The notes under the pieces: generated by a model | Told to the model about the DNA's origin: nothing | The model's database searches: none | What the model saw: only the letters and a program-made list of their open reading frames with translations | Shown: one piece after another, positions 1 to 5,967 of the stretch | How positions within the stretch are numbered: position 1 is the first letter of the stretch | Layout of the letters: every line of letters starts with the position of its first letter | Assembly (NCBI GenBank): GCA_910577835.1 | Contig: CAJTOU010000098.1 | Span: forward strand, 1-5,967 | Source of the DNA: an uncultured Lachnospiraceae bacterium | GTDB taxonomy: Bacteria; Bacillota_A; Clostridia; Lachnospirales; Lachnospiraceae | Direction of reading: 5' to 3' | DNA: 5,967 nucleotides | Translations under genes and position numbers: made by a program

Positions 1-10
1 TATAAGAGAC

Positions 11-15
11 AGGAG
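11..15 (+). promoter_or_regulatory. Ribosome binding site deciding the methyltransferase GTG start
   Basis: AGGAG lies 6 nt before the GTG at 22, an ideal spacing. From the next in-frame start, ATG at 34, it is 18 nt away, which is too far. This supports the GTG start even though the frame is open upstream. Confidence 0.6.
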
Positions 16-21
16 TTAGAT

Positions 22-1272
22 GTGGCATCACTCATGCGGATTACAGAACTTTGTAACGCCCGCAGGGAGAAGAATGCCGCATTTTACACCAACAAATTCA
101 TCGTGAATGAAATCATGGGTAGTTTACCAACATTTGGCAAGGATGAGATACGGATATTGGAACCGTCTGTGGGTGCGGGTAGTTTCATTCCTTTCCTCTT
201 TAGGCGATATGAAAATGTCCCCCATGTCATTTTAGATGTGGTCGATATTGACCCAGATAGCATCGAAACCTTTGACATCATGCTGGAGAAACTTGACATA
301 CCGCAGAACTTTACAATTAATCGGATATGTCAGGATTTTCTCACTTACCGTACAATACACCGATATGACCTGGCGGTCGGGAATCCTCCCTTCTCCAAAC
401 TGAAAGAAAGAACGCCAGAAATCGAGTTAAGTCTTGCATCAAATGCAAATCATGTTACAAATAATCTCTCAGAGATGTTTCTGGAAAAATGTATCCGCTG
501 CAGTGACTGCGTTGCATTGGTGCTGAATAAGACCCTACTCAGTACAGAAGAATTTGAGGATACGAGGAACCTTTTACGGCAGATGCGAATTGAGACCATC
601 ATTGACTTCGGCCGTTACGGTTTCACAGGAGTATCTATTGAAACCATGTGCCTTATCGTATACCCAAAGATGAAGCCAAGAGAAACATCAGTCTACAGCA
701 TGAAGTTCAATCGCAAATCTGTTCGGGAGCAGTCTTACTTGACAGATAAGAGATTTCCATACTTTATAATTTATCGAGATGAGGATTTCGATGCAGTAGC
801 GGACAAGTTAATTTTTAATGTATTCTCCGTGTTCCGGGACAGGCAGATTACGAAGTCAATTACAAGTTCGGAGCGAGTAGGCCCTTCCCTATGGGTAATT
901 AAAGCAAAAAATATTGATGATGACGGACAAGGTATTACTCATATTCCTGGCTATGATGTTTATTTACCAGAAGAAATAGCCGTTACTCTTTCTGCATATC
1001 AGTATGTGGATGATAGCAGCGTTTATCTTACACCGAACATGACCTATAATCCACGGGTTATTGAGAATCTTCCTGGAATTATCCCGGATGGATCGGTTGC
1101 GGTTCTAATTCCAAAGAAACCGTTGCGGCTCACTAAGAGGCAGAGAGCGTATTTCTCCACAGAGGAATATAGAAGGTTCTACGGCATTGCGAGAAACCTG
1201 TCAACACAGTCAATCAATGTAGATAAGACGAGTGTGTTTTTTTACGGGGTGTTAAAAGAGAATGACAAGTAA
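22..1272 (+). CDS. N6-adenine DNA methyltransferase of a type II restriction-modification system
   Basis: It is predicted to transfer a methyl group from S-adenosylmethionine to adenine N6 in a specific DNA site, protecting host DNA from the nuclease encoded next. Motif X is FYTNKFIV (residues 21-28). Motif I is LEPSVGAGSF (46-55), the SAM-binding loop. An acidic strand end follows at D72/D75/D77, and the catalytic motif IV is NPPF (121-124). The order X, I, IV and then about 290 further residues, presumably holding the target-recognition domain, fits the gamma class (Eco57I/TaqI-like). The GTG at 22 is chosen because AGGAG at 11-15 lies 6 nt upstream; ATG at 34 is an alternative. The frame stays open to base 1, so a longer protein starting outside the window cannot be excluded. 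The 3' end overlaps the HNH gene by 11 bp. The family call is firm; the target site cannot be read from the sequence. Confidence 0.9.
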   Translation: MASLMRITELCNARREKNAAFYTNKFIVNEIMGSLPTFGKDEIRILEPSVGAGSFIPFLFRRYENVPHVILDVVDIDPDSIETFDIMLEKLDIPQNFTINRICQDFLTYRTIHRYDLAVGNPPFSKLKERTPEIELSLASNANHVTNNLSEMFLEKCIRCSDCVALVLNKTLLSTEEFEDTRNLLRQMRIETIIDFGRYGFTGVSIETMCLIVYPKMKPRETSVYSMKFNRKSVREQSYLTDKRFPYFIIYRDEDFDAVADKLIFNVFSVFRDRQITKSITSSERVGPSLWVIKAKNIDDDGQGITHIPGYDVYLPEEIAVTLSAYQYVDDSSVYLTPNMTYNPRVIENLPGIIPDGSVAVLIPKKPLRLTKRQRAYFSTEEYRRFYGIARNLSTQSINVDKTSVFFYGVLKENDK

Positions 1273-2473
1273 TATTTTACAGAAATTTCTGGATGAGCAT
1301 GATTATGACATCCGTAAAACTGGAAACGGCCGCTGGATCGACCAAAAGTGCGCCTTGGATGCAGTTTGCTTTGTGGCAGACTGCATCGTGGACTACATTC
1401 AGAACGGAGGTAAGCAGCCGTTCCAGTCGCCGGACATCTGGCATTCCAAATACGCAATAGAAAATGTACAGCACCTGTTTGGTAAACCTGATCCGACCAT
1501 AAGGACAACACTTGATGAGTACAACAAATTCTTCCGTCAGCCGATGAAGATGCTTGCAGCGGCTGGGGTTTTGCGCGAGGATGGTGTGGTACGTAATACT
1601 ATTCAGTTCAGCGTAGAGAACATGGATGTATTGGAGTACATTGCTCTCCGTGAGCGTAATTCTTTTGAGTTCCTCTGCCTTTATATTGAAAGGACGCTTA
1701 AGAATAGCGGCTTGTGGGATGGCTTCGAAACCTTTTTTGAATTGCAAACAAAAGCATCCTTGCAGGAACTTAAGACCATGTTTTCTGATTTTTGCATTAA
1801 ATACACACCAATCAACACAGCGATAGAGGCAAACCGAATTTTTATCAAGGTGTTGAATCCTCTTGCCTGTAAATTGCACAAGAAGGGCGTGGAAAAAGGA
1901 CGTCTTTCCCGGTCAATGATTACTTACGACAAAATCATGTATAACCAGACCAACTGGAGAGATGATGCCGTAGGTAAGGACAAGAATGTCGCTCGTGGTG
2001 ATTTCAACCCGCAACCAAAGACAGAGCAGATGTATCAGTACCGCATTAGTAGAGCAATGAAATATCTCCGAAAGTTTAACGATGCCCATCGTGAAGGTAT
2101 GTCGGAGGTTTTAGATCGTTTTTCTGTTGGGGAACTGGCCACTCATATGCATCACATTTTTCCCCAGAATGAGTTTGAAGAAATCGCTGATTACATTGAG
2201 AATCTTATCGCTTTGACCAGCGGACAACATTTGCAGAAAGCGCATCCGAACGGAAATACTCAAATCATTGATAAGCAGTATCAGTATACCTGTCTTATTG
2301 CCAAGACGGAGAGCATACGAAAGAATATTATGGCAAACAAAGGCGAGCCAGTCATCTACGATTTTGCAGCTTTCATGTATGTGCTTGACATTGGACTTCG
2401 GACGGATTACTTTGAGGCGCTACCTTTCTGTGACTTTAATTCCGTAGTGACTGGGATTGAATTCAATTATTAG
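1262..2473 (+). CDS. HNH-family restriction endonuclease, partner of the upstream methyltransferase
   Basis: This is a predicted DNA-cutting enzyme of 403 residues. The nuclease signature is near the C-terminus: HMHHIFPQ at residues 295-302, then N314 in ENLIALTSGQH, H323, and H328 in KAHP. This gives the His-His, Asn, His spacing of a beta-beta-alpha-metal HNH site. The pattern of HHIFP followed by NLIALT, QH and AHP suits a restriction-type HNH enzyme better than a homing endonuclease. Residues 1-290 have no motif I recognise and probably recognise the target. The stretch around 80-112 (YNKFFRQPMKMLAAAGVL, then REDG) could be a small helical or winged-helix DNA-binding part. Its ATG lies inside the end of the methyltransferase gene (11-bp overlap) with only a weak purine stretch (AAAAGAGA) before it, so translation is probably coupled. 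The specificity and the type II label are inferred from motif and context. Confidence 0.8.
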   Translation: MTSNILQKFLDEHDYDIRKTGNGRWIDQKCALDAVCFVADCIVDYIQNGGKQPFQSPDIWHSKYAIENVQHLFGKPDPTIRTTLDEYNKFFRQPMKMLAAAGVLREDGVVRNTIQFSVENMDVLEYIALRERNSFEFLCLYIERTLKNSGLWDGFETFFELQTKASLQELKTMFSDFCIKYTPINTAIEANRIFIKVLNPLACKLHKKGVEKGRLSRSMITYDKIMYNQTNWRDDAVGKDKNVARGDFNPQPKTEQMYQYRISRAMKYLRKFNDAHREGMSEVLDRFSVGELATHMHHIFPQNEFEEIADYIENLIALTSGQHLQKAHPNGNTQIIDKQYQYTCLIAKTESIRKNIMANKGEPVIYDFAAFMYVLDIGLRTDYFEALPFCDFNSVVTGIEFNY

Positions 2474-2538
2474 TTGAACTTCGCAAAAAATAAAAACTGG
2501 CTGATACCCAAAATGATGATCAAGCCGATGGAGAAAAA

Positions 2539-3261
2539 ATGAACAGTACAAAAGTGAACGAGCTATCTATTCAATTGCAGTCACTGTCTTGCTACAATGC
2601 TAACCAACCTATTCCCTTCAAGACTGTCCTTGATGTCCGAGAGGGAATTGCAAGTGTGGCTCAACAGATTTCAGGGATAAATCCTCTCATCAGTAACCAT
2701 CTCGTCGATTTGAAAAATGCTCTTTTTACTGAACTGCCATATCAGCGCTTTTATATCAATCTGATTGTATACGGGCAGACAATTGAAGCTGTGGACTTTG
2801 TTAAAGGACAAATACTCGCTACAAACCAAGCAAATAGTATGGGGCTGTGCCGTTTACTACACCCTAATATTCAGCGAGTTTCTGAAAAATTGTATAGAGA
2901 TGGAAGTTACGCCGAAGCCGCCTGCAATGCATTCATTGAAATAAATTCTCGCCTTAAGGAACTGTATCGCACAGCGTATCCAGATTCCGAAAATGTTCCT
3001 GATGGGCAGGCGCTTATGAACAAGGTTTTTGCCGATAATGACCCAGTACTTGAGGCGGGAGATCGGACTACTCAAACAGGAAAAGACATCCACTTGGGTA
3101 CTCGTTTCCTGTTCGCCGGGGCTATGGCAGCGTTGCGAAATCCCAAATCTCACGAGAATATTGAGCTTGAGAAAGATGATTCTATGCGGCGAATGATTTT
3201 CGCCAGTATGTTAATGTTCAAGATTGACGAAATAATTGCGGCGTCTAATGGTAACGGCTGA
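2539..3261 (+). CDS. TIGR02391/Ymh-like protein with a HEPN-type R-x4-H motif
   Basis: This is a 240-residue soluble protein with no signal peptide or membrane segment. The C-terminal part, from about residue 105, resembles the TIGR02391 (Ymh) family. LHPNI at 107-111 opens it, followed by a helix rich in Ala and Glu (SYAEAACNAFIEINSRLKEL). Near the end is ALRNPKSHE, with R200-N201 and H205. An Arg followed by a polar residue and a His after four residues is the catalytic pattern of HEPN ribonucleases, many of which act in toxin-antitoxin or abortive-infection systems. The N-terminal ~100 residues are not recognised. The start is ATG at 2539, with GGAG at 2530-2533 five nt upstream. The gene sits 65 bp after the HNH gene and about 95 bp before the nuclease gene. 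RNase activity is an inference from the motif; no antitoxin partner is evident. Confidence 0.72.
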   Translation: MNSTKVNELSIQLQSLSCYNANQPIPFKTVLDVREGIASVAQQISGINPLISNHLVDLKNALFTELPYQRFYINLIVYGQTIEAVDFVKGQILATNQANSMGLCRLLHPNIQRVSEKLYRDGSYAEAACNAFIEINSRLKELYRTAYPDSENVPDGQALMNKVFADNDPVLEAGDRTTQTGKDIHLGTRFLFAGAMAALRNPKSHENIELEKDDSMRRMIFASMLMFKIDEIIAASNGNG

Positions 3262-3356
3262 GAAGAAATAAGGTATATATGTAAAAGCCGATACTGGCAT
3301 CGACTAAGCTGGTGAAACAAGAGGAGAAGTTGGGGACAAGGGAGATGGATGTGCCA

Positions 3357-4352
3357 ATGCCAAAATCATCAAATGCAACTGCTTCCGCCTTTGGCTGGGA
3401 ATTTCAGAGTAATGCGGCAATTATGCTGATGCTTAAAAATATTGAAAGTGCTTCCAAAGTCAAAGTTGAAGGCGAAACAGAGGATGTTGAAATTACATTT
3501 TCAAATGGAAAGATTCTGATGGCACAAGCGAAATCGGTCGAGAAGCCTGATGATTTTAGTCATGTGAAAAGAAACTTGGAGGCCAGTCTACGGACATTGA
3601 ATGCGGCATCTAAGATAACCGATGTTGAGCAACTTGTCTTTGTGACGAATTCACCCAATCCCTTTAACAACATACGGACGATGCATAAATTTAGCAGTCC
3701 CCTTAATATGGCTCCATTTTCTGAGTTACCAACAAGCTGCCAGAAGTCGATAACTGATATTTGCTCAAAAAATGGATATAGTATTGATACATCTATGTTG
3801 ACAGTTTGTGTGATGCAATTTCATGGTGAATCCGAGGACGAGCGATATAAGGTGCTGCAATCGTTGACTATGGAATTTCTCAATGACCTTGGTGCCAGTA
3901 AAGTATCCACAGGTCAAATGTTGTCATTGTGGCAAAACTCTTTTAGGGTAAATGCATCCCAGAGGACTTCCACAATAACAAAGGAAAGTATGATATGGCC
4001 TATTATTGCCATTCTGTGTGAAGTCCGTGAAACAGATGCCGAATTAGAGGATTATGATTCTTCTGATGTTACGGAAATCCTTCAAAAGTATAGGGCAGTA
4101 ATAAATAACAACAGCGAACGATTTGAATTTGTTTCAAAAGTTCTCAGTGATTTTAATGATTTCCTCCCTGCTCTGAAATCAAAAGAGCGGATGAGCCGTT
4201 TTGTATCCGAAAGGTGGGAACAGTACAAAAGCGATTTCGATTTGAAAGGTGCAGACGCTATCACAGAAGAAATGGTAATCCAAATTACGATTTCAAACGT
4301 TCTCAAAAATCGCAGGGTAATTGCCGGGATAAAAGGCAAGGTGAAATTATGA
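3357..4352 (+). CDS. Cap4/DUF4297-like PD-(D/E)XK nuclease, effector of an ABC ATPase-linked defence pair
   Basis: The predicted product is a double-stranded DNA nuclease effector of 331 residues. The N-terminal domain (about 10-120) shows FGWEFQ (12-17), the GxxFQ-type helix seen at the start of Cap4/DUF4297-like nucleases. It then shows an acidic cluster EGETEDVE (38-45) and AQAKS (56-60). D43 with Q57-x-K59 fits the D...(E/Q)xK metal site of the restriction-endonuclease fold, and LVFVTNSPNPF near 100 is a further core strand. The C-terminal half (about 160-331) is helical and unassigned, ending in a basic tail; it may bind the ATPase. The gene overlaps the downstream ATPase by ATGA, so the two are almost certainly made together. 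The start is uncertain. ATG 3357 is preferred by codon, but GTG 3351 has better spacing from GGAG (3341-3344), and ATG 3345 and GTG 3312 are also in frame. The family assignment rests on motif recognition only. Confidence 0.7.
   Translation: MPKSSNATASAFGWEFQSNAAIMLMLKNIESASKVKVEGETEDVEITFSNGKILMAQAKSVEKPDDFSHVKRNLEASLRTLNAASKITDVEQLVFVTNSPNPFNNIRTMHKFSSPLNMAPFSELPTSCQKSITDICSKNGYSIDTSMLTVCVMQFHGESEDERYKVLQSLTMEFLNDLGASKVSTGQMLSLWQNSFRVNASQRTSTITKESMIWPIIAILCEVRETDAELEDYDSSDVTEILQKYRAVINNNSERFEFVSKVLSDFNDFLPALKSKERMSRFVSERWEQYKSDFDLKGADAITEEMVIQITISNVLKNRRVIAGIKGKVKL
4338..4352 (+). promoter_or_regulatory. Coupled stop/start (ATGA) with ribosome binding site between nuclease and ATPase genes
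   Basis: AAGGTGA lies just before ATGA. The ATG (4349-4351) starts the ATPase and the TGA (4350-4352) ends the nuclease. This arrangement usually gives translational coupling and near-equal amounts of both proteins, supporting a two-protein complex. Confidence 0.7.
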
Positions 4353-5809
4353 GAATAGTTTCATTGCAGGTCAATTCCATGCAGCAGACATTTTTAGGCG
4401 ATAATCAAAAGATATTTACCTTCACCCCAGGAGTAAATATTGTTTTCAGCAAAGAAAACAGCGTTGGCAAGACTACTCTGCTGAGAATGCTTATGTATGC
4501 CCTGGGCTACCCGATACCCAATACCCGCGGCATTCGATTTTCCGACTATGAGACGATTCTTACAGTTATAGGTGTGGCTGAAAGTGAGTTTGTCTTAACC
4601 AGAAATCGTGACTACATCGAAATCACTTGTGATGGAACAGAAAAGGGATATTCCCTCCCTACTGAGCAGAATGAAATACACACCTTGATTTTTGGTATTG
4701 AAAATTCTGAGGTGGTTGAAAATTTACTTGGCGCTTTTTATGTTGACCAGGAAAAAGGATGGACTCTGTTAAATCGCGGAAAAGCTATTGGCAATATCCG
4801 TTTTTCACTTGAGTCGTTGCTTAGGGGATTATCCGAAAAATCTAATGATGAATTATCTCAAAGACTTGCCACAGTCAAACGAGAACTTCGGAAATATAGA
4901 CATATGCTCGATGTTGCCAAATATAAAGCTGAGATAAATAAACTGGGAGAGGCGGTCTATTCTGATTCTCCGGCTGATGAAATCGACACGGCCTTAGAAG
5001 TGCTTTACTGCGAGAGAAAACCGCTTGAAGAAGAACTCTGCCGTATAAAGAGCGTAGTTAGAAAAAACAATAGTTTTGAAAAATACATTACTTCTTTTAG
5101 GCTTAGGGTAAAGACGCCGGATGGCACTGAAATCCCGGTCAATAAAGATACTTTAGTTGGCTATGCTGATACGACCCTCCTTCTTGTTGCAAAGCAGAAG
5201 ATTATTTGTGAGCAACTTGCGGTTATTGATCGGAAAATACATCAGCTAAGAGCCAAGCAAGACAGGAATTCGATGCTGTTTAATGTAAAAAGTAGCTTAG
5301 AGCAATTTGATAGTGAAATCTCAAAGATGGACATTGATGCTTTGGCTACACAGAGGATCATTGCTAAGCTGGAAAAAGAACGGAAAACCTTAGAGGAACA
5401 GGTAATTACAAGCGTAAAACAAAATAATCCTCTTGTCGCCGAGTTGCATAGCCTTATTTCACGATATGCTACCCGCCTTGGCTTGGATGAAAAGTATGTA
5501 AGTGTGCGAAATGATTATATTTTTACAAACGACCTCAAGTCGTTGTCTGGGGCAATATTCCATAAGGTTGTATTTGCTTTCAAAATATCGTATGTAGCTT
5601 TAATTCGAAATCACACGGGGGTATGCCTACCAATTATTCTGGATTCACCAAGTGGGCGTGAGGTAAGTGAGGAAAATGTGAATGAGATGATGGCTATCCT
5701 GGCGGAGGATTATACTGAACACCAAATTATAATTGCGTCTATTTACAATAGTTATGACTTCGCTGACAAAAATATAATTGAATTGCAAGGCCGACTTTTG
5801 CCATTTTGA
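4349..5809 (+). CDS. SMC/Rad50-like ABC ATPase of a Lamassu- or ABC-3C-type defence system
   Basis: This is a predicted cytosolic ATPase of 486 residues that probably senses or binds DNA and controls the nuclease encoded just upstream. The Walker A region is SKENSVGKTTLLR (34-46), with K41 as the phosphate-binding lysine; the usual first glycine is K35. A short, mostly helical middle (about 168-355) with heptad-like stretches such as IIAKLEKERKTLEEQV replaces the long SMC arms. No CxxC zinc hook is visible. A degenerate signature LSGA (399-402) precedes Walker B PIILDSPSGRE (428-438), where D432 is followed by Ser rather than the usual catalytic Glu. The length is well below typical SMC and LmuB proteins and closer to compact ABC-3C ATPases. 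The ATG at 4349 is chosen because it overlaps the nuclease stop as ATGA and follows AAGGTGA. An in-frame start at 4214 would add 45 Arg-rich residues read out of frame through the nuclease gene. Confidence 0.85.
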   Translation: MRIVSLQVNSMQQTFLGDNQKIFTFTPGVNIVFSKENSVGKTTLLRMLMYALGYPIPNTRGIRFSDYETILTVIGVAESEFVLTRNRDYIEITCDGTEKGYSLPTEQNEIHTLIFGIENSEVVENLLGAFYVDQEKGWTLLNRGKAIGNIRFSLESLLRGLSEKSNDELSQRLATVKRELRKYRHMLDVAKYKAEINKLGEAVYSDSPADEIDTALEVLYCERKPLEEELCRIKSVVRKNNSFEKYITSFRLRVKTPDGTEIPVNKDTLVGYADTTLLLVAKQKIICEQLAVIDRKIHQLRAKQDRNSMLFNVKSSLEQFDSEISKMDIDALATQRIIAKLEKERKTLEEQVITSVKQNNPLVAELHSLISRYATRLGLDEKYVSVRNDYIFTNDLKSLSGAIFHKVVFAFKISYVALIRNHTGVCLPIILDSPSGREVSEENVNEMMAILAEDYTEHQIIIASIYNSYDFADKNIIELQGRLLPF

Positions 5810-5854
5810 TATGAGTTGGCACGTTTGATGGGGGTTTGCTACTTGGCAAGCAGT

Positions 5855-5874
5855 GCCTTTGTTCCCACAAAGGC
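5855..5874. repeat. Inverted repeat, 7-bp perfect stem
   Basis: GCCTTTG (5855-5861) pairs with CAAAGGC (5868-5874) across a 6-nt loop. It lies 45 nt after the ATPase stop and is the first clear hairpin of the structured tail. There is no T-run directly after it, so it is unlikely to be the main terminator alone; it may protect the mRNA 3' end. Confidence 0.5.
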
Positions 5875-5877
5875 TCG

Positions 5878-5914
5878 AAACTGCGGTTCCCGGCGTTGCC
5901 GGAAACCGCAGTTT
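5878..5914 (+). terminator. Likely Rho-independent terminator of the defence operon, possibly bidirectional
   Basis: AAACTGCGGTTCCCGGC (5878-5894) pairs with GCCGGAAACCGCAGTTT (5898-5914) across a GTT loop. This is a 17-bp stem with a single mismatch and a GC-rich core. The A-tract on the left and T-tract on the right, followed by CTGCTT, would allow termination in either direction. It is the strongest hairpin in the window and lies about 70 nt after the last stop codon. Confidence 0.65.
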
Positions 5915-5921
5915 CTGCTTG

Positions 5922-5938
5922 TTGGGGCCGTACCCCAA
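5922..5938. repeat. Short inverted repeat downstream of the terminator
   Basis: TTGGGG (5922-5927) pairs with CCCCAA (5933-5938) across the loop CCGTA. It is a 6-bp stem, possibly only part of a larger structured element with its neighbours. Confidence 0.35.
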
Positions 5939-5949
5939 ACCTTGTGAAC

Positions 5950-5967
5950 AGCCCCGTTGCCGGGGCT
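5950..5967. repeat. GC-rich hairpin at the window edge
   Basis: AGCCCCG (5950-5956) pairs with CGGGGCT (5961-5967) across the loop TTGC. It reaches the last base of the window, so a longer stem or a following T-run cannot be judged. It may be a second terminator, perhaps for a convergent gene outside the window. Confidence 0.5.

Noticed and set aside
1277..1879. 200-codon open frame on the minus strand
   Set aside because: It lies wholly inside the HNH nuclease gene, has no recognisable domain, and is Cys-rich and patternless, as expected for an antisense shadow.
2474..2502. Possible promoter with TTGAAC at 2474
   Set aside because: No acceptable -10 box lies 16-18 bp downstream; the A-rich stretch that follows is at the wrong spacing.
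3224..3280. Possible promoter with TTGACG at 3224 and TATATA at 3274
   Set aside because: The two boxes are far too distant from each other, and no good -10 sits at the right spacing after TTGACG.
4214..4348. 45-residue N-terminal extension of the ABC ATPase
   Set aside because: It reads through the end of the nuclease gene in another frame and gives an Arg/Lys-rich non-domain sequence. The ATG at 4349 has a ribosome binding site and an ATGA overlap, and it is followed directly by the normal first strand of the ATPase fold.
5645..5938. 97-codon open frame on the minus strand over the ATPase end and the hairpin region
   Set aside because: It crosses the terminator palindrome, overlaps the Walker B coding region and resembles no protein family.
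1..5967. CRISPR array, tRNA, rRNA, insertion sequence or integrase
   Set aside because: No regularly spaced direct repeats, cloverleaf, rRNA-like segment, transposase or recombinase coding sequence was seen on either strand.

Overview
The window reads as a piece of an accessory defence island. All five genes lie on the plus strand with short gaps or overlaps. Moderate-to-low GC, purine-rich AGGAG/GGAG ribosome binding sites and the protein flavour suggest a Firmicute, probably a gut-type Clostridia (Lachnospiraceae/Oscillospiraceae-like). That placement is an inference; no marker gene is present.

Layout. (1) 22-1272: an N6-adenine DNA methyltransferase with motif X, motif I and an NPPF catalytic motif. 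(2) 1262-2473: overlapping it by 11 bp, a protein with a C-terminal HNH nuclease motif. Together they look like a complete type II restriction-modification pair. (3) 2539-3261: a TIGR02391/Ymh-like protein whose conserved C-terminal domain carries an RNPKSH motif of the HEPN R-x4-H type. (4) 3357-4352: a 331-residue protein with an N-terminal PD-(D/E)XK-like nuclease domain of the Cap4/DUF4297 kind. (5) 4349-5809: overlapping gene 4 by ATGA, a 486-residue SMC/Rad50-like ABC ATPase with short coiled coils. After it, 5810-5967 holds no gene but contains a row of hairpins, the longest of which is the likely operon terminator.

How the parts may work together. Genes 1-2 would modify and cut DNA at one target site. 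Genes 4-5 form a tightly coupled nuclease effector plus ABC ATPase sensor, in the same order as Lamassu (LmuA-LmuB) and the ABC-three-component (ABC-3C) conflict systems. However, there is no separate middle-component gene, and the ATPase is shorter than typical LmuB. Gene 3, a possible HEPN ribonuclease, sits between the two modules. It could be an independent abortive-infection gene or an added component of either neighbour. This combination (RM pair, HEPN-like protein, compact nuclease/ABC pair, one strand, one terminal hairpin) is the most interesting aspect of the window.
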